DNA of 64,000 nt, taken from contig NW_020312827.1 of assembly GCF_003265705.1 (NCBI RefSeq), positions 19,224,711 through 19,288,710 of the forward strand. The letters run 5' to 3'. The stretch comes from Callorhinus ursinus. Taxonomy: Eukaryota > Chordata > Mammalia > Carnivora > Otariidae. Positions within the stretch are counted from its first letter, which is position 1; each line of letters opens with the position of its first letter. The notes beneath the pieces are model-generated. The model saw only the letters and a list, made by a program, of their open reading frames with translations, was not told the origin of the DNA and did no database searches. The translations under genes were made by a program, and so were the position numbers. Positions 12,341-23,289 of this stretch are shown piece by piece.

Positions 12341-12554
12341 GGGTTGGCCTAGGTGGCTCAGTCGGTTAAGCAGCTGGCTCTGGATTTCGGCTCAGGCCAT
12401 GATCTCAGGGTCCTGGGATGGAACCCCGGGTAGGGCTCAGTGGGGAGTCTGCTTAAGGATTCTTTCTCTCTCTCCCTCTGTCCCTCCTCCCAAATACAAC
12501 CCTCCTGCTCATGCTCTCTTTCTAAAATAAATAAGTAAATCTTAAAAAAAAAAA
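12341..12554 (+). mobile_element. SINEC, sense, with 11-bp TSD
   Basis: Diverged head (GGGTTGGCCTAGGTGGCTCA), GGCTCAGGCCATGATCTCAG, CT-rich body, tail ending in AATCTT plus a long A-run. Direct repeats AAGATATCTGA lie at 12330-12340 and 12555-12565. Confidence 0.96.
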
Positions 12555-12565
12555 AAGATATCTGA

Positions 12566-13839
12566 AAATCATTTGCTGGAATTATTGCTTGGGAGAAAAA
12601 GGAATGATATGCCAACATATCAGTGGTATTCACCATTCGCTACTATTACAAACAAAAATCAGATTGGTCCTGAGAAACAGAAAGAAGAGAATAAGGGAAA
12701 TTAAAATATTAAAAATATTGTCACAACTCCACAAATCACTGTGGATACTTCCTATTCCTCCTACCTTCCTTAAACCTTGATCATTATCATCACTCCCAGA
12801 CCTACATATGTGCACACATAAACACAAACTCACACCCACACAAACATATTCACAGAATTGAACCAGAAAAAAAGAGCAAGAAAACGACAAACAGGGAAGA
12901 AAAGATTAAAATAAAAGTATCACTGTATGATGTGAATAAGGGGAAAAAAAAAAAAAAGCTGTCAGAATACTCCCTGCTGGTTCCATTTCCCATCACTGAT
13001 CCCTGTATTTAATGCCTTCTGATATCAGTGTCCTCATCCTGAATCTTCTTTCCACCACAGGTAGCTTAGGGTTTCATTATCTGCCTCTTCTGACAGTTTC
13101 AACCTCTAATCCCTACCAAAGAGCTTTACAGCTAAAAGGGAATCTCTTAATTTTCTCTGCCAGAGCCATTCATTTGATATGATTGTTCACTCCAAGCACC
13201 ACAGGGTAGACTCTGTGTCCAGATATGACAAAGCTACATATATTTCAAGTCAGAAGTGCTTCACAAACAATCATTAATACAAATCATAAAGTATAACTGA
13301 AGATAAGATTTATTTGTAATTATTAAAAACTGTAACATCTCAAAATACTTTCATATTGAAAATTCAGTATGCTTATGTCCTTTTTTAAAAAAAATTCAAT
13401 ACATTTCTGTCAGTAGAATTTGATAACTTAGCATCCTTCATGCAAACTAGCTTGCAGTTTTGGGGACCATTCTCCAGGCATATATAACTACTTGGCATAT
13501 GGTTTCTACCTTCACGTGGATGCAAGCATTAGCTTTTAATATATAAGAAAATTAAGTGCACTCAGCCATGGAGCAATGCATTTTTTATCAGAATTCTGAA
13601 AAGTCAGCTCCATGTTTCAATTTCTCTCAAGAGATGCCAATGCAATTGTGGACAGCAGCTTCAATTATAGGAGGGATAGGCTGCTTCAGTAAGGACCAAA
13701 AATTAATGTAGCAAATACAAGTGATAATAGTCTGATCATGGGTCCACGTGTACATAATGCTGTACTAGGCACTGAGCCCTTTGACAAAAATCTGCAAATT
13801 TAATTTTCTTTTAAAAATGGCATCTCTGTCCCTATCGAT
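12566..13839. other. Unassigned DNA
   Basis: An A-run near 12943-12957 may be the tail of something unrecognised; no gene or repeat family is evident. 12780-12850 is CA-rich. Confidence 0.4.
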
Positions 13840-14600
13840 TCATTTTAATTCAACAAATATTTAGTGATGGCTTGTTCCAGAAGCTTGGAATTCATTAGTG
13901 AACAAAACTTAGATCTGTAATGGGACTTATATTCATTGAGACACACACAAAAAACAAATATTTTCAAATAAATTGTATAACATAGGTTGATGAGTCTGAT
14001 GGACAAAAATGTAGACAGAATCAAGGGAATCAGGAATGCAGGGAGAAGTAATGTTAAATAGACTGATTAAGATTGTCTTCATTAAAGTGATGACATTTGA
14101 GTAACGTCTTAAAGGAGTTAAGGGGATTAACCATGCTGACAGCTGAGGGAAGAGAATCCCTGGTAGTGGGAGCAGCCCTTACAAAGGCCCAAAAGCAAGA
14201 GTCTAAGTTGACACCTTCAAAGAATAGCAAGGAGGCAGAGAGAAAGGAAATGGAATGAGCAAGAGGGAGAACTGTAGTTGATGAGGCCAGAAAGATAATG
14301 AAATAATTGATTGTGGGGGAACAGATCACCAAAAGCACTGCATTAGTCTCTTTCTCTAAGTGAAATGCAGACTCTCTCAAAGGTTTGAAGAGATGTATGA
14401 CACAACATGAACACTGTATCTGTAAGACTCAACCCCACTTGCAGAGATGAGAAAAGCCTGTAAGAGACACCGGGGAAGCAGTCACCCAAGTGATTTGGAC
14501 AGAATGGGAGCAGTGGGGAAAGTAAAAGGTGGCAAACCCTTGGTATATTTTGAAGAGAGAGTCAACAAGAGTCCCTAATGGATATATTTACAGTTAAGTA
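13840..14600 (-). mobile_element. L2 LINE, antisense, about 760 bp
   Basis: Blocks occur in reversed L2 order: CAACAAATATTTAGTGATGG (3' terminus), GTGATGACATTTGAGTAACG, GGGAAGAGAATCCCTGGTAG, TTACAAAGGCCCAAAAGCA, AGAATAGCAAGGAGGCAGAG, and TGGTATATTTTGAAGAGAGA near 14540. L2 was active before the mammalian radiation. The frame is decayed. Confidence 0.8.
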
Positions 14601-14639
14601 GAAAATCTGATCAAATAAGTATTGAAACCTGATAAAAAC

Positions 14640-15120
14640 TAACACTTTAAGATTTTATTAAGGGATATTCATTATCTCATTTGACCTCAAAAATAAATCC
14701 ATGAGACCGACAGGCAAGGTATTATTTATTTCCACTTTACAGATGAAAAATAAAAGGAGGTCTACTGAAAGATGAAGGAACTATTATTTATTGAATGAAT
14801 CCAGCAAACAAGCTTCCTAGCAGATAGTGGTCTTTCAAATTTGTTACATCATTTAATCTTCATACAAGCCATGACAGTAAGGACCAGCCCCCAATTTTGT
14901 AAATGATGAAAATGCAGTTCAGAATGATCTGTAATGTACCCAAGTTTCCACAATGAGAGTCATGATTTAACATAGTTCTCACCCCAAAGTATTTTTCCTT
15001 TCATAAACCCCAACTTGCTTCACTATCTGGAAGTGAACCTTATGAAATATATTTAGTCATTTAATCCTCCCAACATCCTTATGGATAATCAATGTTGTTA
15101 GTGTCCATTTTCTAGAGAAT
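14640..15120 (-). mobile_element. Run of three antisense MIR-like relics
   Basis: Three successive blocks each resemble reversed MIR core: 14665-14765 (TTCCACTTTACAGATGAAAA), 14830-14990 (ATCATTTAATCTTCATACAAG ... CAATTTTGTAAATGATGAAA ... CCCAAGTTTCC) and 15045-15120 (CATTTAATCCTCCCAACATC ... CCATTTTCTAGAGAATGGGA). Separate insertions or a duplicated MIR are both possible. Confidence 0.55.
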
Positions 15121-15144
15121 GGGACAGAAAGAAAGAAACTGTGT

Positions 15145-15604
15145 TGTTTTATCAGAGTTCTTCAAAGAAACACAATCAATAGGATATAAAAAGCAATTAA
15201 GAACTGGCTCATGTGATTATGGAAGCTGAGAGGTCCCATGATCTGCCATGTGCAAACTGGAAACCCAGGAAAGCCAACAGTATCATTCAGTGCACGTACT
15301 AAAGCCTGAGAACCAGGGGAGATAATGACATAAATCCCAGTCAAAGGGCAGGGCATGAGGAGAAGTGATGTCCTGACTCAAGCAATAAGGCAGAAAAAGG
15401 CAAGAATTTCTCTTTCTTTGCCTTCTTGTTTTATTCAAGCCCTCGAAGGATGGGATGATGCCCATCTACATTGGGGAGGGCCATTTACTTTATTGAGTCC
15501 ACTGACTCAAATGCTAATCTCATCTGGAAACATCCTCACAGACACACCCAAAAATAATGTTTAACCAGATACCTGGGCATCCTCTGATCCAGTCATTATG
15601 ACAC
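15145..15604 (-). mobile_element. MLT1-type (ERVL-MaLR) LTR, antisense
   Basis: Motifs in order: CAGAGTTCTTCAAAGAAACA, AGAACTGGCTCATGTGATTA, CTGGAAACCCAGGAAAGCC, ATGGGATGATGCCCATCTAC, TGCTAATCTCATCTGGAAAC, CCTCACAGACACACCC and TGTTTAACCAGATACCTGGG. This is the reverse complement of a widespread mammalian LTR whose sense end reads TCTCTGGAGAACCCT. I recognise the repeat confidently; the MLT1 subfamily assignment is from memory. Confidence 0.7.
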
Positions 15605-16344
15605 ATAAAAAATTATTATCATAGATGTATAGTAATATGTACGAAGACACGTGCTAGTAACTGGCAAAGATGAACTTTAAATCTATGATCATCTGACTCT
15701 AAAATCTACAACCTTCACAACAATAAAAATATAAAACTATATGCCCTACTAGACTCCCAAGAGAGTTGTGAAAATTAAATGAAGCCTTGTACATGAAATT
15801 GGTTTGCTAATTACAAGTTTCCCTATATTCATTGTTTGTTATTTTTATCATTACCTGTTGGCCACCTAATTTAAATTTCCAAAATCCAAAAATAAGTCAA
15901 TGTAAGCAGTCTCCAAGGATTGGGACAGTCATAATTTGGACATTGCTGATTAGACTTAACATTTGTATCTCTTTCAATGAGCATAAAGTGAATGGAGAAG
16001 AAAACCATCAGAGCAGCCAGGTCCCAAAGCAAGATGTGGCCCAGCATGCTGAATTCCACACCTGCCGTCCCATCTCAGGGGCTGGAGGAGTGGCTCTATG
16101 GCAGGAAGTACACCCCAAGGACACGTTTGCCCTTGCCTGCTGCACGTGCCATTGAGAAACGCCCTTTGGTTCCTTTTATTTACTTCCCTTTGGCTCTGCC
16201 ATCCAGGTGTAATCCAGAAAGTGTGCTTCAAGGCCTGGCTGCTGACAGGTTGTTCTGTGGGAAGAGGTCCACTGTGTCTCTGTCAGTGTCCCCTAGAGTA
16301 TATACTGATTAAAGTTTCAGTGGAATTCAATTAAATCCAACGTG
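15605..16344. other. Unique DNA with a GC-richer block at 15.99-16.31 kb
   Basis: 15605-15900 is plain AT-rich. 15990-16312 is clearly richer in G+C, keeps a few CpGs, and is open in several overlapping frames on both strands. None of the conceptual peptides resembles a protein I know. Candidate conserved non-coding DNA or an old exon; unproven. Confidence 0.35.
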
Positions 16345-17340
16345 CACATATGGAGTGCCTACAATGCCTGATACTCTTTGATGTGCTGAAGAGAAAAGCT
16401 AAGATGAATCAGCTCTAAGGTTTTGGCACTCACAGTCTGGTAAGGAAGATAGATAAGAAAATGCATAGGTTTAAAGAAATGAATGGGGTAGATCCTCCAA
16501 AGGAAAATCGTTTAGTTTGGACTCTAGCAAAAAAGGTGAGATTAACTGTTACTAGCAGGTTTAAGAATTATTTATACAGAAACTGTTTCTAAATTGACTT
16601 AGAAATATGTGTCTGTCACTCGGAACAAAGGAAGGAAACGTGTATTTTAGACTAGACTGCACAAATTTATAAAGGCAAGAATGGTAAATGTTGGGAGAAT
16701 GGTAAATAACCTGTTGCTATTGAAAAACAAGATACAAAAGAGTGAATATATAGGGGTAGGGAAGATTACAAGAAGAGAAGTGTGGCTAAAAGTTGAATCC
16801 TTAATGTAAGAAGACATTAAATTCCAGGCAGGGATAGAGAATTGTGTTTTACATTCATGTAAAGTTTTAGAAACTTTGAGCCTGACAGTTCCATAACCAA
16901 AAGTGAGCTCTGAGAAGGGCTAGTAGAGCAATGTGTACAATGGGATGATCGGAAGCAGGAAAATGAATCAGGACCAAAGATAATAAGGAAATGAACTAAA
17001 CAGTAACATACAAAGAAAATAAAGATAGAGGGAAGATGCATTTAAAAGGTAAAATGGAGAATACTGGGTAGAGTTGAGATATAAACAACATCAAAGCTGA
17101 AAAACTGAGAGAATGTTGGTGTCATCAATCAATATAGCGAGCTCAGGAAGAGTTAGGAAAGCTTGGTGGATTCGTTAAAATTTAAAGGCCTGTGAGATAT
17201 GCTTATAAAGATATCTAATAGCAAGTATCAAAGATGGTGCAGAATTCAGAAGGGAAGTGTGGCCTACAAAGTTTGGATACATTTTTGAGAAGTGATGTCA
17301 TAGGATTGCATAAAATTAATAGAGGAATGCCCAAGAAATC
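16345..17340 (-). mobile_element. Possible degraded L2, antisense
   Basis: GGAGTGCCTACAATGCCTGA, ATTCCAGGCAGGGATAGAG, GGAGAATACTGGGTAGAG and AGTTTGGATACATTTTTGAG appear in the order of reversed L2 ORF2 sequence, with long unmatched stretches between. A nearby unambiguous antisense L2 at 13.84-14.60 kb makes a second copy plausible, but much of this block remains unassigned. Confidence 0.35.
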
Positions 17341-17349
17341 TATCCAAAG

Positions 17350-17480
17350 TAGTTCTGCCCTTTACCATTTACTTTTCCAGCTGTGCCGGAGAATTCACAT
17401 CACTCCACATCTATGTCAACACTTGCTATTTTTAGCCTTTCAAAATATTTGCTAAGCTGATAGGTTCAATATGATATCCA
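17350..17480 (-). mobile_element. L1 ORF2/3' UTR fragment, antisense
   Basis: CTTTACCATTTACTTTTCCA, ACTCCACATCTATGTCAACACTTG-type wording and CTAAGCTGATAGGTTC match the reversed L1 3' region that contains TCCACATCCT-CACCAACACTTG and ATAGGTGTG. Short and diverged. Confidence 0.55.
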
Positions 17481-17682
17481 TAGTCCTCAAGTCAGACAAT
17501 CAGGTCACAATTCTATCCTCTCATCAAAATCCACCTCCATCACAACAGAAGGGCAATCAAAAAATGTTAGGTCTTCTAATCAGATATATAAGCATATTTG
17601 TTGTTTATTCTTAATATATCAGATCTTCCTTGGTACTTCCTAAGGTAGGAGCTTTGATTGATGTGAGTTCTGTGTATATGTG

Positions 17683-17784
17683 GGTGTGTGTGCACGCACA
17701 CACGCACACACACTTATATGTGGTCTCTATATATATTCTGTGTGTGTTTTTTTTGTGTGTGTGTGTGTGTGTGTGCACGTGTGT
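17683..17784. repeat. Compound TG/CA microsatellite
   Basis: 17683-17692 TG units switch to CA units at 17693-17712, then after 25 bases a second TG array runs from 17739 to 17784, interrupted by a T8 run. The switch from GT to CA makes a small self-complementary hairpin. Confidence 0.95.
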
Positions 17785-17983
17785 TTCTCCCATATGTGAA
17801 ATCTTAATAAATATCTGATGCAGGTAGAAGCATAAACTAGTGACAATCATTAGGAAAGCAATTTGACTCAATGTATCAAAACCCTGAAATTTTAAGAGGT
17901 GTCCACACAGATTCTGCACCCCTTCTGGTTTTCACCACAGTATTGCTTCTAAGAACAAGGAAAATAAAAGATTACAAATATAA

Positions 17984-18178
17984 TTTTTTTAAGATTTTAT
18001 TTATTTATTTGACACAGAGAGACACAGCGAGAGAGGGAACACAAGCAGGAGGAGTGGGAGAGGGAGAAGCAGGCTTCCCGCCGAGCAAGCAGCCCGATGC
18101 GGGGCTCGATCCCAGGACCCCGGGATCATGACCTGAGCTGAAGACAGACGCTTAACGACTGAGCCACCCAGGTGCCCC
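17984..18178 (-). mobile_element. SINEC, antisense, young-looking, 11-bp TSD
   Basis: Complete reversed element: AAGATTTTATTTATTTATTT, GACACAGAGAGACACAGCGA, CAGGCTTCCCGCCGAGCAAG, GGGCTCGATCCCAGGACCCC, GAGCCACCCAGGTGCCCC. It keeps several CpGs. Perfect direct repeats TACAAATATAA at 17973-17983 and 18179-18189 point to a recent insertion. Confidence 0.98.
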
Positions 18179-18189
18179 TACAAATATAA

Positions 18190-20903
18190 CTTTTTAAAAA
18201 TAGGGGCATTATTTACTAAATTGTGCACTGTGGCTAGAATGCCACATTATGTCATTAGTTAAAATAATCCTTTAAAACAGATGAGCTGTGGGAAATGTTT
18301 GTGATATAGTGTTATGTGAAATATCATCTTATTCTGCTGAAAGGTGTGTCTGTATGTGTGAGAATATGTGTGCCCAGAAAATAACTATATCAGACTATGT
18401 ATTCATAGGTATAAGGAAGTTTCGTTTCTTCCTCATATTTTTATATTTCATAGATCATTGTTACTGAACATGAATTACTTCAAAAATTTTTAAAATTTGT
18501 GTTATTTAGAAAAAAACGGAAGAGTTAGTATTATCATAAAAAGTCACTAGTTAAGGAGTTTTAGAGACTGGCCTAATTCCTTATTAATGTCAATTATTAG
18601 TCTTTATAAAAATACCCTTTGATTCTTTTACAGAGTATATCCATAAAACTTTATCAATAATAAAATACAGATAAATCATCCCCAGATAAATAGAGACATG
18701 AATTGGTGAAATGAGTTCTCATAAATATGACATAGATATGCCATAGAGTGAAAGAACTGGAATCAGAACCAGGGCTAAAGAGTGCCATTTTTACCACCAA
18801 CCTACCATTCTGTTGCAAAAAGAATGCCCTGCCGGATGACGTTGCATGGGTGATTTAGGATTAGGAGAACAATGACTGTAACATTGAGACTATGCGGAGT
18901 TAGACAAACCACATCACTGAACATGTGCCTCCCAGATGTGATACTGAGTACAGCCCCTCAAGGTGGAAAAGTCTGCATCCTTTCCTGTCTTCAAATGAAA
19001 CATGGTCATCAGATATTGGTGACTACTTATAAGTTTTCATGACACAAATAAAATATCCACTTAACAAACAGCCCCAACTATTTGCTTTGTGGTATTTTCG
19101 CTCAAGATATCCAGAGATTTACTCTAATTTTCAATTTAATAGGAGATTAATCATTCCCTTGCTTTGGCAGAGTACATGTTATAAAACTGTATCCGTGCAG
19201 GTAAAATGAAGATTGAGTATTTATTTAGATGAATCAATGATTACAGGTCTCTCATCTGATTTCATCAGTAGCAGCTCTCCCTCACCAAAAGCACAATTGT
19301 TTTCTTTAGGTTTCTTTTGTTTGAGTCACCCAAAAAATTAATTTGGCTTATATTTTACTTTATATGTATGTGTGTGTGTATAAATATATGCCAACCCAAG
19401 TGAATCACAATTTTATAAGGTGTTTTATTAACAGTATTTTCTAAAAGCTGTTCACCAAATGAAGCAAAGGGCAAGATTTCCTCTCCAAGACTGTGATAAA
19501 CTCTGTCCTTTGAACTTAAATGTTTGGGGGGGGTTTGTTGGTTATTTGATATTGTTTTGTTTTTTGAGAATGCCACTAGCATTCTTTTTAAGACCTCTTT
19601 TGGCCTGAGTTGACTTATCGCAGCATATAGCTATTAACTATGTATTAGTTATTATAATTACAGTTACTGAGGAAATTCTCTTAAGTTATCTCTTAAATAT
19701 ATCTGAAACACGATATTTGGTGGTGCCAGCCAAGGCAGATCAAACGAATGCCAGACTGGCAGAACCGATGTGGGCCTTTCCAACATCTCTCCGTATGTTG
19801 TATTTGATCACCTATTTCTTTCTCCGCCTTCAGTCTCCTGGTATATTTCACTTTTGTTACTGGCATTTGCACAGCCAATAACTGCCTTGGATGGTGGCCT
19901 TGGTATTGTCATATGGATAATATATTTTCACAAGGATGAGTTCTTCTTGGAACAATTTATCCAGTGGATTAGACTCTCCTGCATCAGAGCTCAGCAGGTC
20001 TTCCTGTCTCAACTGTCTGCTAATCTAAGATTTATTAGGCTCTACTCAAGGCACTTTTCACCAGGTATATTTCATTTTGCAGGCTTCCTGATGTTCTTCA
20101 GGGACAGTATAGGTGAGTTGTAAATGTTAGGTCACACTTGTTGATTCCTTTTAAATGCACATGCTTTAAAAGAAACTAAGTGAATTTCTAGTGTTCATTA
20201 TTTCATTAACTTTCCCTCAAAATTTTGAAAAAAAAAAGATAAAGCAACAAAAATTCACATAGAAGAAAGCACTCGCCTGAAGAAGTGTTGCCCTTACTGT
20301 TTTCCCCTCCAATGTGCTGTTTATTCCTCATTTGCTTCACACAAGCAAATGGGTTTGCCAAATGTGAGGCACCGGGAAGTTTTGAGAGGATGGAGAATGA
20401 GAGAGGGTTGAGTATGCCTTCCCCTGAAACCTTCCTGACCCAGTGTTAAGGGATGGTAGTGGCTATTTCCTCCAAGACTGAGCTTCTGAAGGAAGCCCCC
20501 CCGCGCCCCCCACCCCCTTGAATACTTCCATTTCCTCCTCTTGGCTATCAGCCCAGGGTGTGGTAATGGCTTTCTGCTATTGTTAGTCTCTAGGAGCCTT
20601 TCCTCAACATTTCTTGTTAAGTCCCTCAGAAAAAAAATTCTTTGTACTATCTGAATTTGATCATTTTCCTCAAAGCACCCTGACTTATACACATGCTATG
20701 AGTCTACAGGTCTTGCAAAACTGAGAGGTAATTAGCATTTAAAGATGAGTGGTTAGCTTGTAATTGTTGGGGATTTTTTTCTTTCCTTTTTAATGAAATG
20801 CTGTTATCCATTCATCCAAAGGGTAAGGTGCTTAGTACTGTGCATTTCAGGTGTCAATGCCTAAGCCTTGGGATAGTCAATAAATTCTTAAGAGTCTGTG
20901 CTT
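18190..20903. other. Mostly unique DNA
   Basis: 18590-18810 contains a probable antisense MIR (TGGAATCAGAACCAGGGCTA near its end). 19590-20130 is unique, less AT-rich and holds an exon-like block listed separately. 20500-20690 (CCCCCCGCGCCCCCCACCCC, then GGTAATGGCTTTCTGC and CCCTGACTTATACACATGC) resembles the end of an old LTR, family uncertain. The rest is unassigned. Confidence 0.4.
19834..20112 (+). other. Exon-like block with splice-site-type borders (speculative)
   Basis: A pyrimidine-rich acceptor-type sequence (TTCTTTCTCCGCCTTCAG, 19816-19833) and a strong donor-type sequence (AG followed by GTGAGT, 20111-20118) enclose 279 bases, a multiple of three, with one frame open throughout (open from 19770 to 20123). 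The conceptual peptide is rich in hydrophobic and aromatic residues, has no signal or domain I recognise, and the frame may be chance. No repeat accounts for the block. Alternatives are a lncRNA exon, an old degenerate exon or coincidence. Confidence 0.2.
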
Positions 20904-20918
20904 AAAAAAAAATGTTGG

Positions 20919-21110
20919 GGGGCGCCTGGGTGGCTCAGTTGGTTAAGCGACTGCCTTCGGCTCAGGTCATGATCCTGGAGTCCTGGGATCAAGTCCCACA
21001 TCGGGCTCCCTGCTCAGCGGGGAGCCTGCTTCTCCCTCTGACCCTCCCCCCTCTCATGCTCTCTCTCTCATTCTCTCTCTCAAATAAATAAATAAATAAA
21101 TAAAATCTTA
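20919..21110 (+). mobile_element. SINEC, sense, inserted at the head of an older SINEC
   Basis: Full element with head GGGGCGCCTGGGTGGCTCAG, ATCGGGCTCCCTGCTCAGCG and a tail of repeated AAAT units. The flanks share AAAAAAAATGTTGG, and the right copy runs directly into the head of the next, older SINE, giving the insertion order. Confidence 0.98.
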
Positions 21111-21121
21111 AAAAAAATGTT

Positions 21122-21234
21122 GGGGTATCTGGCTGGCTCTGTTGGTGGAACACACAACTCTTGATCTCAGAGTTGTGAGTTCAAGCCCCACATTGGATGT
21201 AGAGGTTACTTAAAAATAAAATCTTTTTTAAAAA
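21122..21234 (+). mobile_element. Older short SINEC, sense
   Basis: GGGGTATCTGGCTGGCTCTG, CTCTTGATCTCAGAGTTGTG, AGTTCAAGCCCCACATTGGA and a tail CTTAAAAATAAAATCTTT: tRNA-related region plus tail without the CT-rich body, the older SINEC layout. The polymerase III box B-like GAGTTCAAGCCCC is visible. Confidence 0.92.
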
Positions 21235-21282
21235 TTTGTTTTCTTTTGTATTTATTGGTTTCATGAAATTAGCAAGATTTTA

Positions 21283-21477
21283 TTTTTTTTAAAGATTTTA
21301 TTTATTTATTTGACAGAGAGACACAGCGAGAGAGGGAACACAAAGCAGGGGGAGTGGGAGAGGGAGAAGCAGGCTTCCCGCTGAGCAGGGAGCCTGATGT
21401 GGGGCTCAAACCCAGGACCCTGGGATCATGACCTGAGCCGAAGGCAGATGCTTAACGACCGAGCCACCCAGGTGCCC
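21283..21477 (-). mobile_element. SINEC, antisense, 16-bp perfect TSD
   Basis: Complete reversed element. Direct repeats AATTAGCAAGATTTTA at 21267-21282 and 21478-21493 are identical, so it is young in this lineage. Confidence 0.98.
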
Positions 21478-21576
21478 AATTAGCAAGATTTTAGAGCTTT
21501 ACATATTATTTGTTTACAGAGCTCACAGGATAAAGCAGCTTTTGGTATAGTTCCATTCTCAAGTTACATCTTCTAC

Positions 21577-21778
21577 TTTTTTTTTTTTTAAGACTTATTT
21601 ATTTGAGAGAGAAAGAAGGAGCAATTTGTGTGCAAGTGGGGGGAGGGGCAGAGGTAGGAGAGAAGCAGACTTCTTGCTAAGCCAGGAACCAGACTTGGGC
21701 TCTGTCCCATGACTCAGATCATGACCTGAGCCGAAATCAAGAGCTGGAAGCTCAACCGACTGAGCCACCCAGGTGCCC
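21577..21778 (-). mobile_element. SINEC, antisense, older, 7-bp TSD
   Basis: T-run, AGACTTATTTATTTGAGAGA, GAGAAGCAGACTTCTTGCTA and reversed head GAGCCACCCAGGTGCCC. CTTCTAC occurs at 21570-21576 and 21782-21788. More diverged than its neighbour. Confidence 0.95.
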
Positions 21779-21788
21779 TCACTTCTAC

Positions 21789-22687
21789 GTTACACCCCTC
21801 TCCTTAACTCACCTAGCATGGACACTGATTGACTACCAACAGAAGATGAATTGTTTAGATTTAAAATATTTCCCTTATTTACCAATATCACATAAATGAC
21901 CTTGAGAAAGCCACAAATTATCCATTAGCTTTTATGACGTGGTTTTACGATCTTTTTCTACAGGACAAAAAATACTTTGGTGAACCACTTTGCAAGTGGT
22001 CAGATGATGTTTAGGAGGAATAACTATTCACTGGATCTGTTTTCTGCCAAAATGTTTATTTTGCCATTATGCAGATTAGGTTAAAGGAAACACCACAGTC
22101 TGGAATTTTCTAGGTCACAAAAGTCATTTTAATGCAGGCTCATTCTGGAAGTCCTGGGAAAAAGCCAAGACAGAAGTTTCTTACACATTACAAATCCACA
22201 GAATGATATTTCATTAAAGTTTCTTAGTAGTAGTAAAGAAGTTTACATTCAGAAATCATCCAGAAACCCAAGTTCACCTTTCTAATGTTGAGGTTTCTAC
22301 AATGAATCAAGTGAGAAACACTTGACAGAGGACAATCAGAGCCACCACATTACACGAAACTAAGGAACCTGAAATGTATTACAATCTACTATATAAATAG
22401 CACCCCAAACTTGTTCAATGTACAACCTAAACGGCCATACATCCATGACGGTTCTAATGGCAATGATGTTGTCTATGAGATTAGATTAGCAACTAATGAA
22501 GAACAAGCTCAAAGTAGGTGATCAATGCATATATATTCAACTACATTCAACTGAATTAAATCAGGTAGTAAAATATACTATCCAGCTTCAGATTCTCATC
22601 TCTAGTCCTGAATTATTCAATCTAATCCATCAAATAATTTTCTTTACTATGTAAATGCAGAAGTACCTATATGTAAACTATTTTCTA
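21789..22687. other. Unassigned AT-rich DNA
   Basis: No gene or repeat recognised. Confidence 0.5.
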
Positions 22688-22902
22688 GGGCAGAGGTCAG
22701 CAATCTTTTTTTTTTAAAGGGACAAATAATAAATATTTTAGGCCTGTGGGCCATATAGTCTCTATATCAACCATTTAAATCTGCTGTGTAGGATGAGAGC
22801 AACCACAGACAACACATAGACATGTATGGATATGTTCAAAAAAAAACCAAAAAATTCTTTTTTTTATAGCAGTTGGCTTATAAGTAGTAGGCTGTCCATC
22901 AC
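22688..22902 (+). mobile_element. hAT-type MITE (non-autonomous DNA transposon)
   Basis: GCAGAGGTCAGCAATCTTTT, AAATATTTTAGGCCTGTGGG, CCATATAGTCTCTATATCAA and the terminal GGCTGTCCATCACTGATTTG match a common mammalian hAT-family MITE whose ends read AGGGGTCGGCAAAC and its reverse complement. Same family as 45800-45985. The exact Repbase name is left open. Confidence 0.75.
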
Positions 22903-23289
22903 TGATTTGAGAATACCTCTATTTTTGTGTATGCAAAATAAAACATCATTAATATTACATTTTTCTCTTATCAACCTACTTGTTTTATTTACATGCATAT
23001 GTTTATTCATGAATTCTACTTCAGACATACAGAGTCTAATCCTCTAGAAACAGAGCTAAGAATCTATATTTTTTACATAGCCCCCCAGTGATTCAGTGTC
23101 CAGCCAGGTTTGGCAATAACCACTGAAATTCCAACTCCACTCATTAATTTTTGGCTTGAAATATTTGAATTATCTTATATCTAGATGAAGTTTTTAGAGA
23201 AACAACTCTATCCTTCTAATGCTCAGTTCAAAAAATTTATTCCTCATGACTTTCACATATTATTTCCAATTCATCAGCAAATGCAGCCA
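22903..23289. other. Unassigned DNA
   Basis: No gene or repeat recognised. Confidence 0.5.

Noticed and set aside
17611..17919. Minus-strand frame rich in Cys/Val/Thr/His
   Set aside because: Produced by CA/TG microsatellites.
20321..20692. 123-codon minus-strand frame over a C-rich stretch
   Set aside because: No similarity seen; the 20500-20690 part looks like an old LTR end and the frame has no start context or neighbours to support it.
21122..21195. tRNA-like sequence with box A/B-type motifs
   Set aside because: It is the tRNA-related head of an old SINEC with an L1-type tail, not a tRNA gene.
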